This document shows positions 8,780 to 17,691 of a stretch of 64,000 nucleotides of DNA, one piece after another (position 1 is the first letter of the stretch; the number at the start of each line of letters is the position of its first letter). This DNA is from Nevskia sp. (GTDB lineage: Bacteria; Pseudomonadota; Gammaproteobacteria; Nevskiales; Nevskiaceae): assembly GCF_021732705.1 (NCBI RefSeq), contig NZ_JAKFUM010000010.1:489418-553417 (forward strand), in the 5' to 3' direction. The notes below the pieces were generated by a model that was given only the letters and a program-made list of their open reading frames with translations, searched no databases and had not been told where the DNA came from. The translations under genes were made by a program, and so were the position numbers.

Positions 8780-9685
8780 ATGACTTATTGCGTTGCGATC
8801 AAGGTCAACGACGGCATCGTCTTCGCTGCCGATACCCGTACGGCGGCCGGCGTCGACGATGTGCGGACCTACAACAAGCTGCACGTGCTCGAAGTGCCGG
8901 GCGAACGGGTCTTCGTGATCCTGTCCGCCGGCAATCTGGCGACCACGCAGTACGTGCTGGCCTATGCCCGGCGCGAGATGAACGATCCGAGCGTCAAGGT
9001 TTCGTTACGCACGGTGCGCCACATGTTCGATGCCGCCGACTACCTCGGCCAACTGTCGGTGCGGGCGCAGAAGCAGAGCGCGGAATCCGGCATGAACGTC
9101 AACGTCGAGACCACGCTGATCCTCGGCGGCCAGATCATGGGCGAGGATCCGGCGATCTACCTGATCTACCCGCTCGGCAACTGCATCGCGGCAAGCCAGG
9201 AAATGCCGTTCCTGCAGATCGGCGAGATCAAGTACGGCAAGCCGATTCTCGATCGCTTCGTCCGCGGCAACGTCAAGCTCGAGGATGCGGCGCGCTGCGC
9301 GCTGGTGTCGCTCGATTCGACGATGCGCTCGAACATCTCGGTCGGCCCGCCGGTCGACATGGCGATCATGAACCGCAACGAGTTCTCGATCGCGCACTCG
9401 TTCCGGCTTGACTACGACACGCCGTACTACGCCGCCCTCAAGGAAACCTGGGCGCGGCAGCTCGAGAACGCCGTGCGCTCGCTGCCGAAGTTCGACTGGG
9501 AGATGCAGCAATCGCTGCCGCTGCAGCACCAGCAGGCGGCGCAGGTGCCGCCGACCCAGCAGTCCCAGTCGCAGGCGCCGTGGGGCTCGCAGCAGGGTCA
9601 GAACGGCGCCTATCTGATGTCCACCGCGCTGCAGCCGCAATACGACGGCGGTGGCGATTCCGGGGATGGGTACAGCGGCGGTTGA
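8780..9685 (+). CDS. Anbu proteasome-like peptidase with extended C-terminal tail
   Basis: Anbu is a bacterial relative of the 20S proteasome beta subunit and HslV (Ntn-hydrolase fold). The protein starts MTYCVAIKVNDGIVFAADTR; removal of Met would expose Thr2 as nucleophile. It also shows GVDDVRTYNKLHVLEVPGE, FVILSAGNLATTQ and LILGGQIMGEDPAIYLIYPLGN, all typical of Anbu. The family is usually about 240-250 residues. This one is 301 because residues 241-301 form a Gln/Ser/Gly/Pro-rich tail ending GDSGDGYSGG. The ATG at 8780 is chosen over a far longer upstream frame. Alpha-E and ATP-grasp genes, Anbu's usual partners, lie immediately downstream on the opposite strand. The cellular substrate is unknown. 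Confidence 0.93.
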   Translation: MTYCVAIKVNDGIVFAADTRTAAGVDDVRTYNKLHVLEVPGERVFVILSAGNLATTQYVLAYARREMNDPSVKVSLRTVRHMFDAADYLGQLSVRAQKQSAESGMNVNVETTLILGGQIMGEDPAIYLIYPLGNCIAASQEMPFLQIGEIKYGKPILDRFVRGNVKLEDAARCALVSLDSTMRSNISVGPPVDMAIMNRNEFSIAHSFRLDYDTPYYAALKETWARQLENAVRSLPKFDWEMQQSLPLQHQQAAQVPPTQQSQSQAPWGSQQGQNGAYLMSTALQPQYDGGGDSGDGYSGG

Positions 9686-9778
9686 GGCCGTCGAACCCGG
9701 TGCGATCCGGCAGGCCCCATCACGCGGTCTGCATGCAGCAGATCACCGCCGATGCGTTCTGCGGTGGTGCCAAGACCG

Positions 9779-10714
9779 TCAAGCGCTGAAGTAGGCCGCG
9801 CTGACGGCCGTGTGCATGTCGGCCAGGCCGATCTGGATCTCGTCCATCAGCCCCGGCAGGCCATCGGCCGACTTCAGCAGCGCTTCGATGTTGGCGTCGC
9901 GCACCAGCGCCCGCGTGCGGTCGATGGTCCGTTCGATCGTGCGGTTGTTCGGCAGCTGCGGCAGCGTCGACGCGATGTTGCCGAGGCAGAACATCACGCT
10001 GCGCGGGAAGTCGCGGTTCTGCAGCAGGAAGCGCAGCACGCCGGCGCCGTTGACGCGCGTGCGCATGTGGCGACGGTACATCTGGTACGCCGTCAGCGAG
10101 CGCAGCACGCTCATCCAGACGATGTTCTCGAACGGCGTGAGGTCGAGCTTGTCGTCCGGTTTCAGCAGCTTGGCCGTGCGCACGTCGAGGATGCGCGTGG
10201 TCATGTCGGCCTGTTCGATGTTGGTTCCGATGCGCAGCATCTGGAAGCCGACATCGCGGCTCATGTTGCTGGTCAGCACGCTGTAGACCAGCAGCGCGCC
10301 GCTGATCACCTGCTGCACGAAGGCCTGACGACCGGCGCGCTGCACGGCGGAGTCGCCACGCTCCTGCACGTAGAAGTAGATGTCGTTCAGCCGCTCCCAG
10401 GTGTCGCGCGGCATGGTGTCGCGCGAGACGCGGAGAATCTCGCGGGCGTTGTGCAGCGAGGTCTGGATCGACCCCGGATTGCGCGGATCGACCATCAGGA
10501 AGCGCACGACGTTGTCTTCCGTCGCTTCCGGGTACAGCTCGCGGAATTTCGGCACGGCGCCGACGATCTCGATCAGCGGCGACCAGCCGAGCGGCATGCG
10601 GCGCGGCAGATCGAGCATCAGGTTGGCGTTGACGTTGATCAGGCGCGCGGTGTTTTCCGCGCGCTGCACATAGCGTCCGAACCAGTACAGGTTTTCGGCG
10701 ACGCGGGACAGCAT
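9779..10714 (-). CDS. Alpha-E domain protein (Anbu-cluster partner)
   Basis: A 311-residue all-helical protein of the alpha-E family. It begins MLSRVAENLYWFGRYVQRAENTARL, the family's characteristic opening, and contains the DxR-type helices typical of the group, such as WMSVLRSLTAYQMYRRHM and FLLQNRDFPRSVMFCL. The biochemical role of alpha-E is unproven. It is always found with a circularly permuted ATP-grasp protein and often a transglutaminase-like protein and Anbu, and a role in peptide synthesis or tagging has been proposed for the set. The start codon overlaps the stop of the ATP-grasp gene (TGATG), so the two are translationally coupled. Confidence 0.93.
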   Translation of the reverse strand: MLSRVAENLYWFGRYVQRAENTARLINVNANLMLDLPRRMPLGWSPLIEIVGAVPKFRELYPEATEDNVVRFLMVDPRNPGSIQTSLHNAREILRVSRDTMPRDTWERLNDIYFYVQERGDSAVQRAGRQAFVQQVISGALLVYSVLTSNMSRDVGFQMLRIGTNIEQADMTTRILDVRTAKLLKPDDKLDLTPFENIVWMSVLRSLTAYQMYRRHMRTRVNGAGVLRFLLQNRDFPRSVMFCLGNIASTLPQLPNNRTIERTIDRTRALVRDANIEALLKSADGLPGLMDEIQIGLADMHTAVSAAYFSA

Positions 10715-12225
10715 CAGAGGCTCCCCTTCTGCGATTGCGATTGCGCGGCCGGCGAGGTCACGATCGCCGGGCTGTCTTCGTCGATGTCGACGATCCAGGT
10801 GTCCTTCGATCCGCCGCCCTGCGAGGAATTGACCACCAGCGAGCCCTTCACCAGCGCCACGCGGGTCAGGCCGCCGGTGGTGACGTAGGTGCTTTCGCCG
10901 CGGCTCAGGATGAACGGACGAAGATCGAGATGGCGCGGCTCGATGCCTTCGTCGCAGATCGTCGGCGCGGTCGACAGGCTCAATGTCGGCTGGGCCATGT
11001 AGTTGCGCGGGTTCTTCTCGATCAGCGCGCGGAACTTCTCGTGCTCGTCCTTCGACACGCGCGGGCCGATCATCATGCCGTAGCCGCCGGACTCGTTGGC
11101 CGGCTTGACCACCAGCTTGTCGAGATTGGCGAGCACATGCTTGCGCTGCTTCTCGTCGAAGCACAGGAAGCTCGGCACGTTCGGCAGGATCGCGTCCTCG
11201 CCGAGGTAGTACTTGATCATCTGCGGCACGTAGGCGTAGACGACCTTGTCGTCGGCGACACCGGCGCCGGGCGCGTTGGCCAGGCCGACCTTGCCCTTGA
11301 TCCACGAGCGCATCAGGCCCTTGGCGCCGAGGATCGAATCCGGATTGAACGCTTCCGGATCGAGGAACAGATCGTCGATGCGGCGGTAGATGACGTCGAC
11401 GCGCTTCAGCCCGTCGATCGTCCGCATGTAAGTGCAGTCGTCGTCGCCGACGACGAGGTCGGTGCCTTCGACCAGTTCCACGCCCATCTGCTGCGCGAGG
11501 TAGGCGTGCTCGAAATAGGCCGAGTTGTAGATGCCGGGTGTCAGCAGCACGACGTTCGGCGCGTCGCCCGGGCGCGGGCTCAGCGCCACCAGCGTGTCGT
11601 AGAGCTGGGCGGCGTAGTCGTCGACCGGCAGGATGTTCGTGGTGTGGAACAGCTCCGGCCAGATGCGCTTGATCACCGCGCGGTTTTCCAGCATGTACGA
11701 CACGCCGGACGGTACCCGCAGGTTGTCCTCGAGCACGTACAGCGTGCCATCGCCGTCACGCACGAGATCCGAACCGCAGATGTGCGCCCAGATGCCGTGC
11801 TTCGGCTTCACGCCGACGCACTGCTTCCGGAAATTGACCGACTCCGCGAGGATTTCGGCCGGGAAGATGCCGTCCTTGATGATCTGCTGCTTGCCGTACA
11901 GGTCCTGGATGAAGTGGTTCAGCGCAGTCACGCGCTGCTTCAGGCCACGCTCGGTCTTCTCCCACTCCTTCTTCGGAATGACGCGCGGGATGATGTCGAA
12001 CGGCCACGCGCGGTCGACGTTCTTGCCTTCGGAATAGACCGTGAACGTGATGCCCATGACCTTGATCGCGAGGTCCGCGGCGAGACGGCGGTCGGCGAGG
12101 TCCTTGGCGCCGAGGCTTTGAAGATAGGCAACGAGGCTGCGCGCCGCGGGTCTGGCGGCGCCAGTGGCATCAAACAGTTCGTCGTAGGCATCGTCGCAAC
12201 GATAGTTGCGCCAGTCGAAAGCCAT
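10714..12225 (-). CDS. Circularly permuted ATP-grasp protein
   Basis: A 503-residue protein of the circularly permuted ATP-grasp type (DUF404/DUF407). Motifs include YGKQQIIKDGIFP, GIWAHICGSDLVRDGDGTLYVLEDNLRVPSGVSYMLENR, RRIDDLFLDPEAF and the nucleotide-binding segment LVVKPANESGGYGMMIGP. ATP-grasp enzymes ligate a carboxylate to an amine or thiol through an acyl phosphate, and in this family a peptide ligase activity is proposed but not established. A start 20 codons further upstream is open, but MAFDWRNYRCDDAYDELFD matches the family N-terminus. It overlaps the alpha-E gene by one base. Together with Anbu this forms the cluster's core. Confidence 0.93.
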   Translation of the reverse strand: MAFDWRNYRCDDAYDELFDATGAARPAARSLVAYLQSLGAKDLADRRLAADLAIKVMGITFTVYSEGKNVDRAWPFDIIPRVIPKKEWEKTERGLKQRVTALNHFIQDLYGKQQIIKDGIFPAEILAESVNFRKQCVGVKPKHGIWAHICGSDLVRDGDGTLYVLEDNLRVPSGVSYMLENRAVIKRIWPELFHTTNILPVDDYAAQLYDTLVALSPRPGDAPNVVLLTPGIYNSAYFEHAYLAQQMGVELVEGTDLVVGDDDCTYMRTIDGLKRVDVIYRRIDDLFLDPEAFNPDSILGAKGLMRSWIKGKVGLANAPGAGVADDKVVYAYVPQMIKYYLGEDAILPNVPSFLCFDEKQRKHVLANLDKLVVKPANESGGYGMMIGPRVSKDEHEKFRALIEKNPRNYMAQPTLSLSTAPTICDEGIEPRHLDLRPFILSRGESTYVTTGGLTRVALVKGSLVVNSSQGGGSKDTWIVDIDEDSPAIVTSPAAQSQSQKGSL

Positions 12226-12290
12226 GCAGGTGTCCAGAGAACTTGGTTTTGGAGGGCCAGATTCCGTCCGTGGCGGCCGGAACATTGATC

Positions 12291-12318
12291 TTGAAAGGTT
12301 TGGTCTCTAACCTAGCAT
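12291..12318 (+). promoter_or_regulatory. Candidate sigma-70 promoter of minCDE
   Basis: A TTGAAA at 12291-12296 and TAGCAT at 12313-12318 are separated by 16 bases, giving a plausible -35/-10 pair about 70 bases before minC. The region between the ATP-grasp start and minC (164 bp) is AT-richer than its surroundings and must carry both divergent promoters. This is pattern matching by eye only. Confidence 0.3.
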
Positions 12319-12388
12319 CACGATTAAGCAAAACATAGGCCACGGCCCCCTGCTTTCGTTCCCCACAGAAGGTTTTAATCCCCCGTAA

Positions 12389-13102
12389 ATGACTCGCTCC
12401 CGCCCCGCCCTTGAACTGAAGGGCCGCATGCTGCCGATCACGCGCGTGCGGGTGCTCGAATCGGACCCCGCCGGGGTTCGGCCGCAACTTGCCGAAATGG
12501 TCCGCCAGATGCCGCAGGCGGTGAAAGGCATGTCGGTGGTGATCGACAGCGACGTCGACACCGATCTCGCCGCGCTGCTCGCCGCGTTGCGTGAAGTCGG
12601 CATTCAGCCGCTCGCGGTGTCCGAAGGTCCGCTGGCCGAGGCTGCCCGCGCCGCCGGCCTGCCGGTGGTGTCGCGGGATTCGGGCAAATCGTCCGCCGCG
12701 CCGCCGCCTGCCCCGGCGCCCGCACCGCCGCCGCGTCCGGTGGCGCCGCAGCCGGTCGCCGCCCAGCGCAAGCCGGCGCGCGTGGTGGCCGAGCCGATCC
12801 GCTCCGGCCAGCAGATCTATGCCGATGGCTGCGACCTGATCGTGCTGAACACGGTCAGCCCCGGCGCCGAAGTGATCGCCGACGGCTGCATCCACATCTA
12901 CGGCAAGCTCGCCGGCCGGGCGCTGGCCGGGGTCAAGGGCGACGAGTCGGCCCGGGTGTTCTGCCGCAAGCTCGATGCCGAACTGATCGCGATCGCCGGC
13001 ATCTACGCCGTGGCCGAGCAGATCAAGGCCGGGCCGAAAGACGCGCCGGCCATGGCCTATCTCGATGACGGCCGCTTGAAAATCGAGGCGCACAAAATCT
13101 AA
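12389..13102 (+). CDS. minC: Septum site-determining protein MinC
   Basis: MinC blocks FtsZ assembly away from midcell when recruited to the membrane by MinD. The 237-residue protein has the N-terminal FtsZ-interacting domain ([17 protein letters not shown]; residues 1-100). A Pro/Ala-rich linker follows at about 108-130. The C-terminal beta-helix domain carries [42 protein letters not shown] and [19 protein letters not shown], including the RSGQ motif that binds MinD. It is first in minC-minD-minE, with 106 bases before minD. Confidence 0.97.
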   Translation: MTRSRPALELKGRMLPITRVRVLESDPAGVRPQLAEMVRQMPQAVKGMSVVIDSDVDTDLAALLAALREVGIQPLAVSEGPLAEAARAAGLPVVSRDSGKSSAAPPPAPAPAPPPRPVAPQPVAAQRKPARVVAEPIRSGQQIYADGCDLIVLNTVSPGAEVIADGCIHIYGKLAGRALAGVKGDESARVFCRKLDAELIAIAGIYAVAEQIKAGPKDAPAMAYLDDGRLKIEAHKI

Positions 13103-13208
13103 CGTCCGCGCATGTCGGATTGCCGACGTTCACGGACTTCCCGGTTTGCATGACGGATACACGCGGCAGGCGAGCATCGACCGGCCGCAACTTCGAGAGG
13201 GTTTTTCG

Positions 13209-14018
13209 TTGGCCAAGATCATCGTAGTCACCTCGGGCAAGGGCGGCGTCGGCAAGACCACCACCAGCGCGTCGTTCGCCACCGGCCTCGCGCTGCGCGG
13301 CAAGAAGACCGCCGTCATCGATTTCGACGTGGGCCTGCGCAACCTCGACCTGATCATGGGGTGCGAGCGTCGCGTGGTGTACGACTTCGTCAATGTCATC
13401 AACAAGGAAGCCACGCTCAAGCAGGCCCTGATCCGCGACAAGAACGTCGACACGCTGCACATCCTCGCGGCCAGCCAGACCCGCGACAAGGACGCGCTGA
13501 CCGAGGAAGGCGTCGAGCGCGTGCTGAGCGAACTGGCGCAGGACTTCGACTACATCATCTGCGACTCGCCGGCCGGCATCGAGCGCGGTGCCTTCCTCGC
13601 GATGTACTTCGCCGATGAAGCGCTGGTGGTGACCAATCCGGAAGTGTCGTCGGTGCGCGATTCCGACCGCGTGCTCGGCATTCTCGCGTCGAAGTCGCGT
13701 CTGGCCGAAAAGGGCGAGAAGCGGGTCAAGGAACATCTGGTGCTGACCCGCTACAACCCGGCGCGTGTCGCCAAGGGCGAGATGCTTTCGGTTGACGACG
13801 TCAAGGAAATCCTCGCGATTCCGCTGCTCGGCATCATTCCGGAATCGCCGACGGTGCTGACCAGCTCGAACTCGGGCGAGCCCGTGATCAAGGACCCGGC
13901 GAGCGAAGCTGGCCAGGCCTACACCGATCTGGTGGCGCGTTTCCTCGGCGAGGAACGGCCGATGCGTTTCATGACCGAGCAGAAGAAAGGTTTCATGGCC
14001 AAGCTGTTCGGAGGCTGA
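13209..14018 (+). CDS. minD: Septum site-determining ATPase MinD
   Basis: MinD is the membrane-bound ATPase that carries MinC and oscillates with MinE. The deviant Walker A motif GKGGVGKTT is at residues 9-17, with VIDFDVGLRNLDLIMGCE next. The C-terminus LFGG follows an amphipathic membrane-targeting helix (KKGFMAKLF). I place the start at TTG 13209 because it gives 269 residues and the family opening (M)AKIIVVTSGKG, and GAGAGG at 13193-13198 is well placed. An ATG at 13146 would add 21 residues unlike MinD. One base separates its stop from minE's ATG. Confidence 0.97.
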   Translation: MAKIIVVTSGKGGVGKTTTSASFATGLALRGKKTAVIDFDVGLRNLDLIMGCERRVVYDFVNVINKEATLKQALIRDKNVDTLHILAASQTRDKDALTEEGVERVLSELAQDFDYIICDSPAGIERGAFLAMYFADEALVVTNPEVSSVRDSDRVLGILASKSRLAEKGEKRVKEHLVLTRYNPARVAKGEMLSVDDVKEILAIPLLGIIPESPTVLTSSNSGEPVIKDPASEAGQAYTDLVARFLGEERPMRFMTEQKKGFMAKLFGG

Positions 14019-14019
14019 C

Positions 14020-14286
14020 ATGGACTGGCTCAAGATCTTCCGGACCGAAAAGAGCAAGACCAGCGCGCAGACCGCGAAGGACCGGCTGATGGTCGCCGTC
14101 GCCTACCAGCGCGAAGGCCGGCTGAACGGGCCGAACTACCTGCCGCAGATGCGCGAGGAAATCCTCGCCGTCGTGCGCAAGTACATCCGGGTACCGGACG
14201 ACTCGGTGCAGTTCAACGTCCAGCGCGAGGATGGGCTGGAAGTGCTGGAACTGAACATCACGCTGCCGGAAGACGGCCCGCGCTGA
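14020..14286 (+). CDS. minE: Cell division topological specificity factor MinE
   Basis: MinE stimulates MinD ATPase and keeps the division inhibitor away from midcell. The 88-residue length is standard. Visible are the MinD-contacting N-terminal region (MDWLKIFRTEKSKTSAQTAKDRLMV) and the dimerising topological specificity domain (LPQMREEILAVVRKYI). It starts one base after minD's stop, which indicates translational coupling. It is convergent with ptsI, with 27 bases between stops. Confidence 0.97.
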   Translation: MDWLKIFRTEKSKTSAQTAKDRLMVAVAYQREGRLNGPNYLPQMREEILAVVRKYIRVPDDSVQFNVQREDGLEVLELNITLPEDGPR

Positions 14287-14313
14287 CACGCCGCGGGGTC
14301 CGCGTCGCGCCGA

Positions 14314-16062
14314 TCAATCGGACATCAGCGCTTCCAGCGCCTGCGAATCGCCGGTTTCGAGCAGATTCATCGCGTGCGCGCGCAGCGCATGGATGTCCGA
14401 CTCGATGATGATGCGCTTGACCTCGAGCACGCTGGCCGGATGCATCGAGAACTCGGTCAGGCCCAGCCCCAGCAGCAGCCGCGTGTAGCGCGGATCGCCG
14501 GCCATCTCGCCGCACATCGCGACCGGAATGCGACCGCGATCGCCGGCCTCGATGGTCATCCGGATCAGGCGCAGCACGGCCGGATGCAGCGGGTCGTACA
14601 GGTAGTTGACCTCGTCATCGACACGGTCGATCGCCAGCGTGTACTGGATCAGGTCGTTGGTGCCGATCGAGAAGAAATCGGCATGCTTGGCCAAGAGCGG
14701 CGCGGCGAGCGCGGCCGCCGGCACCTCGATCATCGCGCCGACCGGCACATGCTTGGCCATCGGCTGGCCTTCGCGCGAGAGCTGCTCGCGCGTGGCGTCG
14801 ATGAAGTTCTTCGCCTGCCGGTATTCGGCCACGCTCGAAATCATCGGCAGCATGATGTGGACATCGCCGTGGGCCGAGGCCCGCAGCAGCGCCCGCACCT
14901 GCGCCCGGAACAGGTCCGGCTCCTTCAGGCACAAGCGGATGGCGCGCAGACCCAGGGCCGGATTGTTCGGCGTGGGGCCGGAGCGCGCACCGGAGTCGAC
15001 CTGCTTGTCCGCCCCGAGGTCGAGCGTGCGGATCGTGATCGGACCCTTCACCGACGCGACGACGCGCGAGTAGGCTTCGTACTGCTCGTCCTCGGTCGGC
15101 AGCGTCTTCCGGTTCATGTACAGGAACTCGGTGCGATACAGGCCGACGCCTTCGGCACCGAGATCGGCGGCGTGGGTCGCGTCCTCGCTCAGCTCGATGT
15201 TCGCGAGCAGCCGGATCTTGACGCCATCGCGCGAGATCGCCGGCTGATCGCGCAGGCCGGACAGCGAGGCCCGGCGTGCCAGCTGCCCGGCGCGCTTGCT
15301 GCGGAAGAAGGCCAGCGCCTGCTCGTCCGGATCGGCCAGTGCATGGCCCAGATCGCCGTCGACGATGACCGCTTCGCCGTCCTTGAACAGCCGGCGCGCG
15401 CCATGCAGGCCGACGATCGCCGGGATCGAGTACGAGCGCGCGAGGATCGCGGTGTGCGACAGCGGGCCGCCGTACTCGGTGATGAACGCGGCCACACCCG
15501 CCTGCGCCAGCAGGATGATGTCGGCCGGCGTGATGTCGTCGGCGACGATGACGTTCGGCTCCGGCGCCGGCTCGGCCGCAGCACCCGTCGTGCCGACCGG
15601 CAGGCTGCGCTCCTGCTTCAGCAGCGTGCGCAGGATGCGCGCGGATACGTGCTGCACGTCGTCCTTGCGCGAGCGCAGGTAGGCGTCGTCCATCTGCTCG
15701 AACACGGCCACCAACGCGTCGCGCTGGCGCTTCAGCGCAGATTCGGCATTGATGCGGCTGCTGCGGATGCTGCTGACCACGGCCTCGGTCAGCGAGCGGT
15801 CGTCCATCATCAGCAGATGGGTGTCGATGAACGCGGCAATCTCGTTCTGCGCGCCCCCGAGCCCGACCGGCACCTGCGCGCGCACCTGCTCGAGCTGCTC
15901 GCGCGCCCGGGCCTGCGCGTCCGCGAAGCGCGCGACCTCGGCCTCGACCTCGGCTTCGGCGATCGTGTATTCGGGGATTTCGAGATCGCCGCCCGACAGC
16001 TTCTGGACGCGGCCGATCGCGATGCCGCGCGAAACCCCGATGCCGTTGAGCCAGAGGCTCAT
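14314..16062 (-). CDS. ptsI: PTS enzyme I (phosphoenolpyruvate-protein phosphotransferase)
   Basis: Enzyme I takes phosphate from phosphoenolpyruvate and passes it to HPr. At 582 residues it has no N-terminal GAF domain, so it is the PtsI type and not the PtsP (EI-Ntr) type. Motifs are the phosphohistidine region YGGPLSHTAILARSYSIPA and the PEP-binding segments VGLYRTEFLYMNR, IRTLDLGADKQ and FSIGTNDLIQYTLAIDR. The start overlaps the HPr gene by 4 bases. No EIIB/EIIC sugar permease genes accompany it. Together with HPr, EIIA-Man, EIIA-Ntr and HprK it probably makes a regulatory phosphorelay (inference from gene content). Confidence 0.95.
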   Translation of the reverse strand: MSLWLNGIGVSRGIAIGRVQKLSGGDLEIPEYTIAEAEVEAEVARFADAQARAREQLEQVRAQVPVGLGGAQNEIAAFIDTHLLMMDDRSLTEAVVSSIRSSRINAESALKRQRDALVAVFEQMDDAYLRSRKDDVQHVSARILRTLLKQERSLPVGTTGAAAEPAPEPNVIVADDITPADIILLAQAGVAAFITEYGGPLSHTAILARSYSIPAIVGLHGARRLFKDGEAVIVDGDLGHALADPDEQALAFFRSKRAGQLARRASLSGLRDQPAISRDGVKIRLLANIELSEDATHAADLGAEGVGLYRTEFLYMNRKTLPTEDEQYEAYSRVVASVKGPITIRTLDLGADKQVDSGARSGPTPNNPALGLRAIRLCLKEPDLFRAQVRALLRASAHGDVHIMLPMISSVAEYRQAKNFIDATREQLSREGQPMAKHVPVGAMIEVPAAALAAPLLAKHADFFSIGTNDLIQYTLAIDRVDDEVNYLYDPLHPAVLRLIRMTIEAGDRGRIPVAMCGEMAGDPRYTRLLLGLGLTEFSMHPASVLEVKRIIIESDIHALRAHAMNLLETGDSQALEALMSD

Positions 16063-16373
16063 GCTTCCTCGTCGAAGCGGTTGGCGATCAGCGCCGCCAG
16101 CGCTTCCAGCGCTTCGACCGCGTCATCGCCGGTGGCGCTGAGCGTGATGATGCTGCCCTGGGCGGCGGCCAGCATCATCACGCCCATGATGCTCTTGCCG
16201 CTGACCTGCTTGCCGTCCTTGGCCACCTTGATGTCGGCCTGATACTTCGCGGCCAAGGTCACCAGCTTGGCCGCGGCGCGGGCGTGCAGGCCCAGACGGT
16301 TGACGATGGCGACGATCTTTTCGGCGCTCGTGGTGGCGTTCGAAGGGTCGTTCATCGGGGCGTTCGGGCTCAT
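16059..16373 (-). CDS. ptsH: HPr phosphocarrier protein
   Basis: HPr relays phosphate from enzyme I to EIIA proteins. The phosphorylated histidine is in NRLGLHARAAAKLV (His30 from this start). The regulatory serine is in QVSGKSIMGVMMLAA (Ser61), 31 residues later, the same spacing as His15/Ser46 in classical HPr. The serine matches the HprK encoded upstream. The start at 16373 overlaps the EIIA stop in an ATGA; an internal ATG six codons later would give a length closer to other HPr proteins. The approximately 16-residue N-terminal extension is mildly unusual. Confidence 0.94.
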   Translation of the reverse strand: MSPNAPMNDPSNATTSAEKIVAIVNRLGLHARAAAKLVTLAAKYQADIKVAKDGKQVSGKSIMGVMMLAAAQGSIITLSATGDDAVEALEALAALIANRFDEEA

Positions 16374-16804
16374 GACTTCGGTTCCTGATTCGGTGCGGCG
16401 GCCGCCAGCGGCGCCGGGCGCGGGCAGACGACGACGCCGCGCTGGCCGCCTTCGACCGCGGCGCGGCTCATCGCCGCGAGCTCGAGCTGCGGGTAGTTGA
16501 GGATCTTGACCAGCATCGGCAGGTTGATGCCGGCCACGACTTCGGTATTCGGCGCTTCCGACAGCCGGCTGGCGATGTTGCTCGGCGTGGAGCCGTAGGC
16601 ATCGGTCAGGATCAGCACGCCGGCGCCGGAATCGAGCCGCTCGATCATCCGTCGGCCCTGCAGCAGCAGCACATCGGTCGCCTGCACACGGCGCACTTCG
16701 AGCACATCGGACTGCAACGGCAGCGGGCCGATCATGTCCTGCATCGTTTCGAGCAGCAGGTGCCCGAGCTTGCCATGCGTGACCAGCAAGACGCCGACGG
16801 TCAT
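16370..16804 (-). CDS. PTS EIIA component, mannose family
   Basis: This 144-residue EIIA-Man type domain accepts phosphate from HPr on His10 (GVLLVTHGKLGHLL). LTDAYGSTPSNIA is the conserved second loop and GINLPMLVKIL the third. A Pro/Ala tail ends the protein. In sugar-transporting PTS this domain feeds EIIB, but here it is encoded with HPr, EI, HprK and RapZ and no EIIB/C/D. That is the pattern of an incomplete, regulatory PTS known from betaproteobacteria and Xanthomonas relatives. It overlaps HPr by 4 bases and follows rapZ by 10 bases. Confidence 0.92.
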   Translation of the reverse strand: MTVGVLLVTHGKLGHLLLETMQDMIGPLPLQSDVLEVRRVQATDVLLLQGRRMIERLDSGAGVLILTDAYGSTPSNIASRLSEAPNTEVVAGINLPMLVKILNYPQLELAAMSRAAVEGGQRGVVVCPRPAPLAAAAPNQEPKS

Positions 16805-16814
16805 GTCGTCTTCC

Positions 16815-17687
16815 TCATGCGCTCAATTCCCGATGTTTGACCACGATCTGCGCGAAGCGGCCGTCGAAGGCCTGCGCGAGCCGCTCGACCAGGTAGACCG
16901 AACGGTGCTGGCCGCCGGTGCAGCCGATGGCGACGGTGACATAGGCACGATCCTGCGCCTCGAACGCCGGCAGCCAGCGCTCGAGGTAGCCGCAGGTGTC
17001 GTCGAAAAACTGGCCGACGACCGTCTGGGCGCGAAAGTAGTCGACGACAGGCGCGTCGCGGCCGGTCAGTGCCCGCAGGTCCGGCACCCAGTGCGGGTTC
17101 GGCAGCACGCGGGCGTCGAACACGAAATCGGCCCCTTCCGGCCCTCCGTTCTTGAAGCCGAACGACAGGAACAGCACCGACAGCCCGGCCGTGCCCGGCT
17201 CCGGCAGGCGGGCGCCGATCGCCGCGCGCAGCTCGTACAGGTTGAGCTGCGTGGTATCGAGCGGCACGTCGGCGAGATCGGCGATCGGCTTCAGCAGCTT
17301 GCGCTCGAGACGGATCGCGTCGAGCAGCGAGACCTCGGCATTCGACAGCGGATGCCGGCGCCGGGTCTCGTTGTAGCGGCGGAGGATGACGCTGTCGTCC
17401 GCCGTCAGGAACAGCACGCGGACGTCGATCGCGCGGTCCGAGCCGGGATCGCGCAGCGCATCGAGCACAGCCGGGAAGCGTTCGATTTCCAGCGGATCGC
17501 AGCGGGCGTCGATGCCGAGCGCAAGCTTGCGGTAGCGCGGCCCGGGGTTGGCCACGGCATGCGTCAGCAGCGGCTGCACCAGATCGAGCGGGATGTTGTC
17601 GATGCAGTAGTAGCCGCGGTCCTCGTACTGCTTGAGGGCCACGGTCTTGCCGGCGCCGGACAATCCGCTGACGATGACGAGCCGCAT
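16815..17687 (-). CDS. rapZ: RNase adapter / P-loop protein RapZ
   Basis: RapZ in E. coli delivers the GlmZ small RNA to RNase E to control glucosamine-6-phosphate synthase. The 290-residue protein has the Walker A motif GLSGAGKT at residues 8-15, RGYYCIDNIPLDL, FLTADDSVILRRYNETRRRHPL, and the C-terminal RNA/ligand-binding region with FKNGGPEGADFVFDARVLPNPHW and IGCTGGQHRSVYL. Its position between hprK and the EIIA gene, with gaps of 4 and 10 bases, is conserved in proteobacteria. No glmS or GlmY/Z-like RNA is seen in this window. Confidence 0.96.
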   Translation of the reverse strand: MRLVIVSGLSGAGKTVALKQYEDRGYYCIDNIPLDLVQPLLTHAVANPGPRYRKLALGIDARCDPLEIERFPAVLDALRDPGSDRAIDVRVLFLTADDSVILRRYNETRRRHPLSNAEVSLLDAIRLERKLLKPIADLADVPLDTTQLNLYELRAAIGARLPEPGTAGLSVLFLSFGFKNGGPEGADFVFDARVLPNPHWVPDLRALTGRDAPVVDYFRAQTVVGQFFDDTCGYLERWLPAFEAQDRAYVTVAIGCTGGQHRSVYLVERLAQAFDGRFAQIVVKHRELSA

Positions 17688-17691
17688 GCGA

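Noticed and set aside
14374..16242. A 622-codon plus-strand frame antisense to ptsI and ptsH
   Set aside because: It is rich in Arg, Gln, Asp and Ala with no recognisable motif, while the minus strand gives perfect EI and HPr signatures.
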